A stretch of DNA of 64,000 nt from Fontibacillus puldeungensis (GTDB lineage Bacteria > Bacillota > Bacilli > Paenibacillales > Paenibacillaceae). The position numbers and the translations under genes are program-made. Location of the stretch: positions 1 through 64,000 of the forward strand of contig NZ_JBHTLM010000009.1 of assembly GCF_042678945.1 (NCBI RefSeq). Reading direction: 5' to 3'. The first letter of the stretch is position 1. Each line of letters starts with the position of its first letter. Positions 39,707 through 48,619 of this stretch are shown here, one piece after another. The notes below the pieces were generated by a model, which saw nothing but the letters and a program-made list of their open reading frames with translations, had not been told where the DNA came from and searched no databases.

Positions 39707-41959
39707 ATGGAGGCTAATGCAACAGTTAAACGCAAGTTTGTACTGGAAGGTCTGGATTGTGCGAACTGCGCTATGAAAATTGAAGACGGAGTCAAGAAGA
39801 TTGATGGGGTTTCATCCTGTTCGGTGAATTTCGTTAACAAAACGTTAACGATGGAAATGATGCCGGAACGTAGCGATGAAATTTTGCATCTGACAAAAAA
39901 GAAGATTCGAACCTTGGAACCCGACGTAAAAGTACTGGCCATGGAACATGGAGCGGCCAGCGCGGCTGCGGGAAATCCAAAAGCTGCGACGGCCAAGCAT
40001 GATCATGATCATCACGACCATAGCCACGATCATAGCCATGCACATGATCACAGCGCCGAGGCGGATGAGGATGGACACGGTCATTCTCATGAGCACGGAG
40101 CGGGAGGCGTAAGAACCATGGTTGTCCGCCTGATTGCAGGGCTAGTCATCGGAGCGGCGGCGTTGACCCTATCGCTGGGCAAAGAGCTTGAATTAGTCCT
40201 CTATATTGCTTCCTACCTTATTGTGGGCGGAGATATCGTTTATAAGGCTCTGAAAAATATCATTAGAGGCCAGGTATTCGATGAATACTTCCTTATGTCG
40301 ATTGCGACCGTCGGCGCCTTTGTGATCGGGGAGTACCCCGAAGGCGTTGCCGTTATGCTCTTTTATCAGGTTGGCGAGCTGTTTCAGAGCATTGCCGTCA
40401 ACCGGTCGCGGAAATCAATCGGCGCGCTGATGGATATTAGACCCGACTTTGCCAATTTGAAATCGGGCGACGAAACCAGACGCGTCAGTCCCGAGGAAGT
40501 ACAAATCGGCGATCTGATCGTCGTTCGGCCGGGCGAAAGAGTACCTCTCGACGGCAAAGTCACAGGAGGCAGCTCGGCCATGGATACATCGGCGCTGACG
40601 GGCGAATCCGTACCGCGCGAGGTGGCTCCCGGCGACGATGTGCTTAGCGGATTTATTAACAAGAACGGGGTTCTGACAGTCGAGGTGACGAAGCTGTTTG
40701 GCGAATCGACTGTATCCAAGATTTTGGATTTGGTGGAGAACGCAAGCAGCAAAAAGGCACCAACGGAAAACTTTATTACGAAATTTGCCCGTTACTATAC
40801 GCCGTTTGTTGTCATTGTCGCTGCTCTGCTGGCCGTTTTGCCTCCGCTGCTTATCAGTGGCGCGACCTTCTCGGATTGGGTATATCGGGCGCTGGTCTTT
40901 CTGGTTATTTCCTGTCCTTGTGCTCTGGTTGTTTCGATCCCGCTCGGCTTCTTCGGCGGCATCGGTGCTTCTTCCAAGAATGGCGTGCTGATCAAAGGCA
41001 GCAATTACCTGGAAGCCTTGAATGATGTAAAATATGTCGTATTCGACAAAACGGGAACCCTTACTAAAGGGGCGTTTAAAGTAAACGGCATTTATCCGCA
41101 AAACGGCTGGACCGAACAAGAGCTGCTGCGTCAAGCCGCTTTTGCAGAAATGCATTCCACACACCCGATTGCTCAATCCATCAGGGAAGCTTACGGTCAA
41201 GAACTAAATGAAGAACTGATTTCAGATTACAACGAAATGTCCGGACACGGGATCCAGGTTGCTTTTGAGGGCAGAGAGGTGCTGGCGGGCAATGCCAAGC
41301 TCATGAAGCAGGAGAATATTCCATTCACCGAGCCAACTGAGTTGGGCACCATCGTGCATGTCGCGGTTGATAAACAATATGCCGGCTATTTGGTCATTGC
41401 CGATGAAGTCAAGGAGGATGCGGCGAAGGCGATCCGTTCCTTGAAGCAGCTTGGCGTGAAGAAAATCGTGATGCTTACGGGCGACATTAAGGCGGTAGGG
41501 GAAGATATCGGCAAAAAGCTGGGCGTCGACGAGGTTCGGTCGGAGCTGCTGCCGCAGCATAAGGTGGAAGAGCTCGAAAAGATCGACCGCCAGAAATCGA
41601 GCAAGGAAAAAATCGTATTTGTCGGCGACGGCATCAACGATACTCCGGTTCTGGCCCGAGCCGATATCGGCGTGGCGATGGGTGGCCTCGGGTCCGACGC
41701 AGCCATTGAAGCTGCCGATATCGTCATCATGACCGACGAGCCTTCCAAGCTGTCCTCTGCAATTCATATTGCGAAAAGCACACGGCGGATCGTATGGCAA
41801 AACATTATTTTCGCCCTGCTCGTCAAAGCGGTCTTCCTGCTTCTCGGCGCCTTCGGGATTGCAACGATGTGGGAAGCGGTATTCTCGGATGTGGGCGTAA
41901 CCCTGCTCGCCGTTCTGAACGCGATGCGCGTACTTAAGATCAACCCGAATCTGGCTTAA
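39707..41959 (+). CDS. cadA: Cd/Zn/Pb-translocating P1B-type ATPase
   Basis: A 750-residue metal exporter. The N-terminal heavy-metal domain has LDCANCAMKIEDGV (CxxC, residues 14-17), followed by a His/Asp-rich stretch (HDHDHHDHSHDHSHAHDHS, about residues 97-115, and HGHSHEHG). The transport motif is SCPCALVVS; phosphorylation site DKTGTLTKG, SERCA-like HP motif in STHPIAQS, and GDGINDTPVLARADIGVAMG. CPC plus the His-rich linker indicates export of Zn, Cd and Pb. The promoter overlaps an ArsR-type operator. A bidirectional terminator separates it from the convergent arsR-type gene. Confidence 0.93.
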   Translation: MEANATVKRKFVLEGLDCANCAMKIEDGVKKIDGVSSCSVNFVNKTLTMEMMPERSDEILHLTKKKIRTLEPDVKVLAMEHGAASAAAGNPKAATAKHDHDHHDHSHDHSHAHDHSAEADEDGHGHSHEHGAGGVRTMVVRLIAGLVIGAAALTLSLGKELELVLYIASYLIVGGDIVYKALKNIIRGQVFDEYFLMSIATVGAFVIGEYPEGVAVMLFYQVGELFQSIAVNRSRKSIGALMDIRPDFANLKSGDETRRVSPEEVQIGDLIVVRPGERVPLDGKVTGGSSAMDTSALTGESVPREVAPGDDVLSGFINKNGVLTVEVTKLFGESTVSKILDLVENASSKKAPTENFITKFARYYTPFVVIVAALLAVLPPLLISGATFSDWVYRALVFLVISCPCALVVSIPLGFFGGIGASSKNGVLIKGSNYLEALNDVKYVVFDKTGTLTKGAFKVNGIYPQNGWTEQELLRQAAFAEMHSTHPIAQSIREAYGQELNEELISDYNEMSGHGIQVAFEGREVLAGNAKLMKQENIPFTEPTELGTIVHVAVDKQYAGYLVIADEVKEDAAKAIRSLKQLGVKKIVMLTGDIKAVGEDIGKKLGVDEVRSELLPQHKVEELEKIDRQKSSKEKIVFVGDGINDTPVLARADIGVAMGGLGSDAAIEAADIVIMTDEPSKLSSAIHIAKSTRRIVWQNIIFALLVKAVFLLLGAFGIATMWEAVFSDVGVTLLAVLNAMRVLKINPNLA

Positions 41960-41992
41960 GGGATTTGGAAATGCCGTCTCGCAAAACAAGGA

Positions 41993-42037
41993 CTGTCCCG
42001 TCATTATTGAAGATGACGAAGGGCAGTCCTTGTTTTT
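41993..42037. terminator. Bidirectional terminator
   Basis: AAACAAGGACTG and CAGTCCTTGTTT form the outer stem with a GTCATT/GATGAC inner stem, with A- and T-runs on the two sides, between convergent genes. Confidence 0.85.
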
Positions 42038-42083
42038 ACTAAAAATATTCATTGAGAGCAGCTTGTTTGCAACGAAGTTCACA

Positions 42084-42449
42084 TCATCCGTGGTTGGTGT
42101 GCTGGAGAGTTTGTAGAAAAATCTGCTCAATGTGTGCGTCGTCGAGCGAATAATAAACCGTTTTTCCAACCTTGCGGCGTTTCACGATTCTCATGTTGCG
42201 CAAATATCTCAGCTGGTGGGAAACGGCCGATTGACCCATTTCGAGCAGCACCGTCAAGTCATGCACGCACAGTTCCCTTTTTAGCAGGGCGCCGATGATT
42301 TTGACTCGTGTCGGATCGCTGAAAGCCTTAAACCAGTCGGCAAACTGCACCGCAGCCTGGTCATCGATTAACTCCGCTTTGATCGCATTTAAATCTACGC
42401 TTGATCCCGAACAGCTCGTATCGCATTCTTCTGCGGCATTACGTGTCAT
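42084..42449 (-). CDS. ArsR/SmtB metal-sensing repressor (CzrA/CadC-like)
   Basis: A 121-residue winged-helix protein. The core is FKAFSDPTRVKIIGALLKRELCVHDLTVLLEMGQSAVSHQLRYLRNMRIVKRRKVGKTVYYSL. The ELCVHDL segment has one Cys instead of the two of CadC, an N-terminal CDTSC pair is present, and the last helix DDAHIEQIF...LQHTNHG supplies the Asp/His ligands of the alpha5 zinc site of CzrA/SmtB. It is therefore probably a Zn/Cd sensor that derepresses the neighbouring ATPase. AAAGGTGA precedes the start. Confidence 0.88.
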   Translation of the reverse strand: MTRNAAEECDTSCSGSSVDLNAIKAELIDDQAAVQFADWFKAFSDPTRVKIIGALLKRELCVHDLTVLLEMGQSAVSHQLRYLRNMRIVKRRKVGKTVYYSLDDAHIEQIFLQTLQHTNHG

Positions 42450-42547
42450 TGACTATCACCTTTCTGCTAGGCATTTACAATATTATATCAAAAACAAGGG
42501 CTTAAACGAAATCATTACTATTAAATGACTGTAAATTTGTCGATCAT

Positions 42548-42586
42548 TTAACATCCTATACATATTCACTTAACATATTCTTTCTA
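42548..42586 (+). promoter_or_regulatory. PhoP box: direct repeats of TTAACA at 11-bp period
   Basis: TTAACA (42548), TACATA (42559), TTAACA (42570) and TTTCTA (42581) follow one another every 11 bp, the pattern of Bacillus PhoP~P binding sites. They end 38 bases before the alkaline phosphatase start codon. Confidence 0.75.
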
Positions 42587-42624
42587 TTATTAATATGAAT
42601 TCAGAAACCTTAGGAGGTTGGAGT

Positions 42625-43899
42625 ATGAGTCTAAAGCAAAAAAAACGTCTAAGATCCGCATTTGTTATAACTGCAGCAACAGCCGTTGCTGTTACCAGTA
42701 TCATATCCGCGCAAGTGTCGAATAATGTAAAGGCAGCGTCCGCTTCCCCTCAAACCAAGAATGTTATTCTGTTTATCGGCGACGGTATGGGGAACGCAGC
42801 AAGGGATGCCATTCGGCTGTCCACCGTCGGAGTAACCGGCAAGCTGGCTATGGATGATATGCCTTATGCCGGATTAGTTCATACAAGCTCAACTTCTCCA
42901 GTCACGGACTCTGCAGCATCGGCTACGGCTTACGCCAGCGGAGTGAAGACTTATAATGGCGCGATCGGCATGGATGCCAATAAGAAATCGGTAAAAACGA
43001 TTATGGAATATGCTAAAGATGCTGGGAAATCGACTGGAGTCGTAACCACAAGCCAAGTGACGGATGCTACCGGCGCGGCTTTTGGCTCCCATGTTGAAAA
43101 TCGTTCCGCCCAAAGCGATATTGCACTGCAGTATTTAACAAAGAGTAAACTGGATGTCATTCTTGGCGGAGGAGAAGATTTCTGGTTCCCTGCAGGAACG
43201 CCAGGCGCATTCAAGGATGAGCCGGCTGAAGACCCTTCGGAAAAAAGCAAAGGAACACAGGGGAATCTGGTTGATAAGGCGAAACAACTTGGCTATACCT
43301 ATGTAACTAGCAAAGACGATATGCAAAAAGCTAAGGGAAGCAAGCTTCTCGGCTTGTTCGCGAATGAGGAAATGTTCCAGCAAAAACAAGAGGGCGAGGG
43401 TGATATCTATAACCCTGTCGTATCGCTGCCGGACATGACCCAAAAAGCGATCAATACGCTTTCTAAGAATAAAAAAGGTTTCTTCCTGATGGTCGAAGAG
43501 GAAGGCACAGACGAAATGGCCCACGAAAACAATGCAAAGTTGACCATTAAGGCAGGACAACAACTGGATAAAGCGGTCAAAGTTGCGAAGGATTTTGCCA
43601 AGAAAAATCCGGATACGCTTGTGCTTGTGCTGGCCGATCATGAGACTGGCGGCCTCTCCATCGAATCTGTGGACGATAAAGACGAATCCGGCGACGGCAT
43701 TTCCAAAGAAGACGGTCCGTTTGCCATCGCAAACTCCAAAGATCAATTTATGATTGACTGGACAACGTCAGGCCATACAGCAGTGGATATTCCGATTACG
43801 GCTATGGGTAGAAACTCCGAGCTTTTCACAGGGATCTACGAAAATACCGGGGTGTTTTCCAAGCTGATGCAGGCGCTTGGGTTTAAAGCGAAAAAGTAA
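42625..43899 (+). CDS. phoA: Secreted alkaline phosphatase
   Basis: A 424-residue exported enzyme that releases phosphate from monoesters. A signal peptide (KQKKRLRSAFVITAATAVAV, cleavage near KAASA) precedes the mature domain. NVILFIGDGMG binds the metal, VTDSAASATAYASG carries the phosphorylated Ser, and LVLVLADHETGG and SGHTAVDIP hold further metal ligands. GGAGGTTGGAGT sets the start at 42625. The TTAACA repeats upstream indicate control by PhoPR under phosphate starvation. It is closed by a terminator. Confidence 0.92.
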   Translation: MSLKQKKRLRSAFVITAATAVAVTSIISAQVSNNVKAASASPQTKNVILFIGDGMGNAARDAIRLSTVGVTGKLAMDDMPYAGLVHTSSTSPVTDSAASATAYASGVKTYNGAIGMDANKKSVKTIMEYAKDAGKSTGVVTTSQVTDATGAAFGSHVENRSAQSDIALQYLTKSKLDVILGGGEDFWFPAGTPGAFKDEPAEDPSEKSKGTQGNLVDKAKQLGYTYVTSKDDMQKAKGSKLLGLFANEEMFQQKQEGEGDIYNPVVSLPDMTQKAINTLSKNKKGFFLMVEEEGTDEMAHENNAKLTIKAGQQLDKAVKVAKDFAKKNPDTLVLVLADHETGGLSIESVDDKDESGDGISKEDGPFAIANSKDQFMIDWTTSGHTAVDIPITAMGRNSELFTGIYENTGVFSKLMQALGFKAKK

Positions 43900-43930
43900 C
43901 GACGAAAAGCAGCATATCGCACCATATTCA

Positions 43931-43973
43931 AAAAAAGCGCGGCTTCCGAAATTAACGGGAGCCGCGTTTTTTT
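43931..43973 (+). terminator. Terminator of phoA (GCGG/CCGC family)
   Basis: AAAAAAGCGCGGCTTCCG and CGGGAGCCGCGTTTTTTT make a strong stem with A- and T-runs. Confidence 0.88.
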
Positions 43974-43988
43974 GAAATGCTAGAATTT

Positions 43989-44177
43989 ACTAGATGTATT
44001 TTGTACAGTTAAATATCGTCATGCCTGGAGCCTTAGGCATTTAGATGCAGAATGTGCAGCTAAATGGAGCAAAACAACTCTGCCAAGCCAAATTGACCCA
44101 TTTTAGATGTAGGAAATGCAGTTAAAATTCAAAAATCCGAAATTTACCCAGAAATAGCTGCACAAATTACATTTAGT
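43989..44177. mobile_element. MITE-like element family B, copy 2
   Basis: A 189-bp segment whose ends, ACTAGATGTATTTTGTACAG and CTGCACAAATTACATTTAGT, are inverted repeats matching at 17 of 20 positions. Length, order of internal units (GATGCAGAATGTGCAGCTAA, GATGTAGGAAATGCAGTTAA) and interior text match copy 1 at 37998-38185. Confidence 0.75.
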
Positions 44178-44217
44178 GTAGATGTAGGCCAGCACCGTGG
44201 CGTAACCAAGCCTGGTT

Positions 44218-44256
44218 GCCCAAAAGGGCAGATCCTGTTGCCCCTTTGGACGATGT
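44218..44256 (+). promoter_or_regulatory. YdfI-type response regulator box upstream of the two-component genes
   Basis: GCCCAAAAGGGCA (44218) and GCCCCTTTGGACGATGT (44240-44256) form a repeat with inverted symmetry. The same text occurs before the MMPL gene (46263-46304), and in both places the box ends 17 bases before a TATAA-type -10 (here TATAAT at 44274). No -35 is present, as expected for an activated promoter. Confidence 0.7.
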
Positions 44257-44344
44257 CAAATAGACAGACGGCCTATAATATGAAAAGATAAAGCCATGAT
44301 TACCTCCGGCGAATTTATACTGGAATACAAGGAGGATGGGCCTA

Positions 44345-45541
44345 TTGAATGAGAAGAAGGACGGACGGCTGCACCTTAATGAACTATTCGCTTCGAGGTT
44401 GCCAATTTTAATTTGGGTGTCCTTAGTGTATGCAGGGACTGTGGTGTTGCAGTTTTTTCATGATGTACTGATTTTACGGAGTGTCGTATTTACGGGGCTT
44501 TTTACCATACATGTGCTTTTGCACTGGAATTCTTATAGAGTTACCCAGAAACAATTTTGGCTCTATTTCTCGATACAAGGGATTTTAATTTACTTGTGCG
44601 CTATAGTAATGCCGGGAGGCTATCAGGTTGTTTTAATCGGTCTGCTGCCCACGCTGATTGCCCAAAGTTTCGGGTATTCATTTAAAGTCAAACGAGCGGT
44701 GTTTATTGCGTTAATCAGCATTGTCATTTTTTTTGATTCTGCACTGACGGTCGGGGATACCGAGGAACTTGTTTTATTCCTCCCATTGTTCGTTTTGGTG
44801 CTGATTCTTGTTGTGTCTTATGGCATTTTGTTTTTTGAGCAAGTTCAGGAACGTGTTCGGATTCAGAGCTTCTTGCAGGATCTCCAGGAAGCGCACAAGA
44901 AGGTGGAAGAGTTAACCCTGGCCAATGAACGCCAGCGTATGGCCCGAGACTTGCATGATACGCTGGCGCAAGGGGTAGCTGGGATCATTTTGCGGCTCGA
45001 GGCTGCGGATGCCTACATGGTCCAGGGGAAAACGGAGCGGGCTCAGACCATCATCAAGCAGTCTATGCAGCAGGCTCGCAGGACATTGGCCGAAGCACGA
45101 AGAGCGATAGATAATCTGCGGGCGAAATCGGCATCGGAAATCGATTTTAAAGAAGCGATTGAAGATGAGGTACAGCGTTTTGAAGGTGCGACGGGGGTAT
45201 CCGTCATGACTGATGTGATTGTTCATAAGCGCTTATCCAGATTGCTGATGGAGCATAGCCTTCATATGGTGAAAGAAAGCTTGACCAATATAGCCCGACA
45301 CGCTCAGGCTGATAAAGTCTGGATAACGGTATCTGATGAAAAAGAAAGATTGTTCATTGAGATAAAGGATAACGGCGTAGGGTTCAACACGAACGCAATC
45401 GGTAGGGATGCCGGACATTACGGGTTACTAGGGATTCAGGAGCGGGCTAGACTAATTGCTGGAGAAATGAAAGTGTCCAGCGATGCCAATGGAACGACGA
45501 TAACGATCGATGCTCCAATCCTAGAGGGAGAAGCTACATGA
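44345..45541 (+). CDS. NarL-type sensor histidine kinase (HisKA_3), YdfH-like
   Basis: A 398-residue kinase with five or six membrane helices in the first 160 residues, a short coiled-coil linker (FLQDLQEAHKKVEELTLANERQRMA), the phosphorylation site ARDLHDTLAQGVAGIIL and a HATPase domain (SLTNIARHAQADKVWI, IKDNGVGFN, GHYGLLGIQERA). The ATG at 44336 abuts AGGAGG with no spacer, so the TTG at 44345 (nine-base spacing) is the better start. It overlaps its response regulator by four bases and shares a promoter box with the MMPL gene, as B. subtilis ydfHI/ydfJ do. Confidence 0.87.
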   Translation: MNEKKDGRLHLNELFASRLPILIWVSLVYAGTVVLQFFHDVLILRSVVFTGLFTIHVLLHWNSYRVTQKQFWLYFSIQGILIYLCAIVMPGGYQVVLIGLLPTLIAQSFGYSFKVKRAVFIALISIVIFFDSALTVGDTEELVLFLPLFVLVLILVVSYGILFFEQVQERVRIQSFLQDLQEAHKKVEELTLANERQRMARDLHDTLAQGVAGIILRLEAADAYMVQGKTERAQTIIKQSMQQARRTLAEARRAIDNLRAKSASEIDFKEAIEDEVQRFEGATGVSVMTDVIVHKRLSRLLMEHSLHMVKESLTNIARHAQADKVWITVSDEKERLFIEIKDNGVGFNTNAIGRDAGHYGLLGIQERARLIAGEMKVSSDANGTTITIDAPILEGEAT

Positions 45542-46194
45542 GCAACTATAAAATTTTAATCGTGGACGATCATTTTGTAGTTCGTGAGGGTCTCAAATTG
45601 ATCCTGGAAACGAGCGAACAGTTTCAGGTGCTTGGTGAAGCCGGCAACGGAGAAGAGGCGCTGCGCCTAACGGATGAATTGCAGCCGGATGTCATTCTGA
45701 TGGATTTGAATATGCCGGTGATGAGCGGGCTTGAGGCGATGAAACAGCTTAAGGACAGGAACAACCCGATCCCGGTCATCATTTTGACGACCTATAACGA
45801 GGATGAATTAATGATTCAGGGCTTAGCTTTGGGGGCGAAAGGCTATTTATTGAAAGATACCAACCGGGACAATTTATTTCGAAATATCGAGTCGGCGGTG
45901 AGAGGGGAAACCTTGCTGTCTGCGGATATCATGCAAAGGGTGATCACTGCTAAAGAGAGACCGAATGACCCAGGGCCTGCTAGAGGTGAGGATTCTTCTC
46001 TATTATCGGAGAAAGAGGCTTTAATTCTCCAGTGTGTTGCCCGAGGATTTAAGAGCAAAGAAATCGCCTTTGATATGGGAATCTCCGAACGGACGGTCAA
46101 AGCGCATTTAACGAGCATTTATAACAAACTAGGTGTCGATTCGAGATCCCAGGCTGTGGCGACTGCGCTCGAGCGAGGGCTTATCAATATTTAG
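45538..46194 (+). CDS. NarL/LuxR-family response regulator, YdfI-like
   Basis: A 218-residue regulator: receiver with ILIVDDHFVVREGL, the phosphoacceptor in VILMDLNMPVMSG and GYLLKDTNRDN, and a C-terminal LuxR HTH (SEKEALILQCVARGFKSKEIAFDMGISERTVKAHLTSIYNKLGV). It is translationally coupled to the kinase and probably activates both its own promoter and that of the MMPL transporter through the shared GCCC...GGACGATGT box. A strong terminator follows. Confidence 0.92.
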   Translation: MSNYKILIVDDHFVVREGLKLILETSEQFQVLGEAGNGEEALRLTDELQPDVILMDLNMPVMSGLEAMKQLKDRNNPIPVIILTTYNEDELMIQGLALGAKGYLLKDTNRDNLFRNIESAVRGETLLSADIMQRVITAKERPNDPGPARGEDSSLLSEKEALILQCVARGFKSKEIAFDMGISERTVKAHLTSIYNKLGVDSRSQAVATALERGLINI

Positions 46195-46211
46195 CCAAAT
46201 AGGCAGTTTTT

Positions 46212-46245
46212 AAGCATGCGAATATTTCATTCGCATGCTTTTTTT
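46212..46245 (+). terminator. Rho-independent terminator
   Basis: AAGCATGCGAA and TTCGCATGCTT form a perfect 11-bp stem followed by T residues. Confidence 0.9.
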
Positions 46246-46252
46246 GTTACAA

Positions 46253-46304
46253 GCCCAAAGGGCAGCCCAAAAGGGCAAGCAGGGGTCGCCCCTTTGGACG
46301 ATGT
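46253..46304 (+). promoter_or_regulatory. YdfI-type response regulator box upstream of the MMPL transporter
   Basis: GCCCAAAGGGCA and GCCCAAAAGGGCA in tandem, then GCCCCTTTGGACGATGT ending at 46304. TATAAG at 46322 is 17 bases downstream, the same distance as in the two-component promoter at 44274. Confidence 0.7.
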
Positions 46305-46374
46305 TGGAAGGTTTCCTCAGCTATAAGATAAGAACATGCAAAGGATCAATTCATAAAGAGGAGACGATACTGTA

Positions 46375-48591
46375 ATGGCAAAATTACTATACCGGCTGGG
46401 TTTCTGGTCGGCGAAGAACCGGATCAAAGTGATAGTAATGGGGGTAGCTATCTTGCTGGCGGCAGCAATTGTGGCGCTGTCGATGGGGACGAAATTCGAG
46501 GAACAAACCTCCATCCCTGGGCTGGAGTCGCAAAAAACGCTGGAAATCATGAACAAGGAATTTCCAAACATGCAGGATGACAGCGGTAAAATCCAATTGG
46601 TTGTAAAAGCGCCTGCGAACGAGAAGCTGTCCTCGAAAACGGCGCAGCAGTTAATTGAAAAACAGTTGCTAAGAGTGAAAAAGGACCCTGATGTGTCCGG
46701 GGTACAAAGTCCATACGAAAACCATTCCTTGAATGCTGACGGCACCATCGGCTATGCCACGATTACATATAAAGCACCGGGCGATGAAGTCACTCAGAAA
46801 TCCAAGGACCGGGTTATCGAGGCAGCGGAATCCTTGAGAGATGCCGGCTGGCAGGCCGAACTTACCGGATCGGGGTATGTAACCATGGAGACCTCCAGCC
46901 CGACCGAAGGGCTTGGAGTCATCATAGCTCTCCTTATTCTCATTGTCGCTTTAGGCTCTGTCTTTGCCGGTCTGGTGCCGATCCTAACGGCCGCTTTAGG
47001 GGTTGGCATTGGCGTTATGCTGATTATGATCGGTACAAGTATCTTTGACATTCCTTCCTTTTCCCTGTCGTTGGCCGGCATGTTAGGACTGGCTGTGGGA
47101 ATTGACTACGCGTTGTTCATTATCTCCAGATACCGTCAACAGCTTGCTAAGGGATTTGAAAGAAGAGAAGCTATCGCTATTGCGGACGGAACCGCCGGGA
47201 GTGCTGTTGTGTTTGCCGGGGTTACGGTCATAATCGCTCTGCTGGGATTTTCATTCGTCGGTGTTCCGTTTCTTACTGCGATGGGTGTGACTGGAGCAGT
47301 CAGCGTTTTGATAGCCATATTAACGTCCATATTCCTGGTTCCTGCCATACTGGATTTGCTGGGAGACCGGATCAAAGCGCCAACCAAAAGCGCCAAGAGC
47401 AAAAAACGCGATCGGGAGTCGGAAAGCCGCGGCAATTTATGGGGAAGAATGATTACCGGGCGTCCTTTGGTAGCGGTTGTGCTGGGCGTAGCGCTTCTCG
47501 GAACTTTGTCCCTGCCGTTCTTCCATATGGAGACGGGAATTGGCACAGATGGAGAAAAATCGACGCAAAAAACCGAACGCCGCGCTTATGATCTGCTATC
47601 CGAGGCGTACGGGAAAGGATATCACGGTCCATTAGTCATTCTGGCAAAAACTGATGGCGGAAAAGATGCCGCAGCGAATCTCTCTAAAGCGCTAGATGAA
47701 CTCAAAACTTATCCTAACATTAGTATGGTAACTCCGGCGGTTCCCGGACCTTCCGGAAAGATATCCTTAATCACCATCATCCCGAAAACAGGACCAAGTG
47801 ATTCCGAAACAGTCGACCTGGTTAAGCTCATCCGTAAGCAGGCGCCGCAAATCGAGCAGCAGGATCACGTTCAGTTCATGGTCACAGGGAGTACGGCCGT
47901 TAATATCGATATTAACCAAAAATTAAACCAGGCATTGCCTGAATTTTGCCTGATCATCGTTGGACTGGCCTTTGTACTGCTTATGGTGGTGTTCCGTTCG
48001 CTTCTGGTTCCGATCAAGGCGGTGTTGGGATTTATCCTTTCCCTGGGTGCGACATTAGGGTTTGTCACGTATGTCGTTCAGGACGGGCACTTTCAAAATC
48101 TGTTCCATTTCTACGCGAAGGCCCCGGTATTCAACTTTCTGCCCATCCTTTTGGTCGGCGTCCTGTTCGGATTGGCCATGGACTATGAAGTGTTTCTGGT
48201 TAGCCGAATGCGTGAAGAGTTCAAAAAGAGCGGAGATGCCAAGAAGTCTGTCCTGTCCGGTATCCGCCACAGTGGCGGCGTGGTAACAGCAGCCGGACTC
48301 ATTATGACCGTCGTCTTTGTAGGCTTTATCCTGGGAGAGGAGCCTATGGTCAAGGTTATGGGATTGGCACTCGCCTTCGGTGTACTCTTTGACGCCTTTG
48401 TGGTCCGGATGCTCATCGTTCCCGGAGTGATGACTATCCTTGGAAAGTCAGCTTGGTATTTTCCAAAATGGCTTGACCGTCTGCTTCCAAACCTGGATGT
48501 GGAGGGTGAGGAGGTCATGAAGGTGACCGAGAAAAAACATCCGAGAGTGGTGGAAACACAAGTTCATTTCTCGACCGAGCCATTGAAATAA
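46375..48591 (+). CDS. MMPL/RND-superfamily membrane exporter, YdfJ-like
   Basis: A 738-residue transporter with two six-helix halves: a single N-terminal helix and a first extracytoplasmic domain (residues about 40-165), then helices to about 340, a second external domain (about 375-520) and the last helix bundle. The GLAVGIDYALFIISRYRQQL and GLAMDYEVFLVSRMREE segments are the conserved GxxxDY motifs of MMPL proteins, thought to carry protons. A charged C-terminal tail follows. Substrates of this group are lipids or membrane-active drugs. The promoter box shared with the upstream two-component system indicates direct control by it. Confidence 0.9.
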   Translation: MAKLLYRLGFWSAKNRIKVIVMGVAILLAAAIVALSMGTKFEEQTSIPGLESQKTLEIMNKEFPNMQDDSGKIQLVVKAPANEKLSSKTAQQLIEKQLLRVKKDPDVSGVQSPYENHSLNADGTIGYATITYKAPGDEVTQKSKDRVIEAAESLRDAGWQAELTGSGYVTMETSSPTEGLGVIIALLILIVALGSVFAGLVPILTAALGVGIGVMLIMIGTSIFDIPSFSLSLAGMLGLAVGIDYALFIISRYRQQLAKGFERREAIAIADGTAGSAVVFAGVTVIIALLGFSFVGVPFLTAMGVTGAVSVLIAILTSIFLVPAILDLLGDRIKAPTKSAKSKKRDRESESRGNLWGRMITGRPLVAVVLGVALLGTLSLPFFHMETGIGTDGEKSTQKTERRAYDLLSEAYGKGYHGPLVILAKTDGGKDAAANLSKALDELKTYPNISMVTPAVPGPSGKISLITIIPKTGPSDSETVDLVKLIRKQAPQIEQQDHVQFMVTGSTAVNIDINQKLNQALPEFCLIIVGLAFVLLMVVFRSLLVPIKAVLGFILSLGATLGFVTYVVQDGHFQNLFHFYAKAPVFNFLPILLVGVLFGLAMDYEVFLVSRMREEFKKSGDAKKSVLSGIRHSGGVVTAAGLIMTVVFVGFILGEEPMVKVMGLALAFGVLFDAFVVRMLIVPGVMTILGKSAWYFPKWLDRLLPNLDVEGEEVMKVTEKKHPRVVETQVHFSTEPLK

Positions 48592-48619
48592 CTTAATAAA
48601 GCTTTAAGAGGTGATTCCA

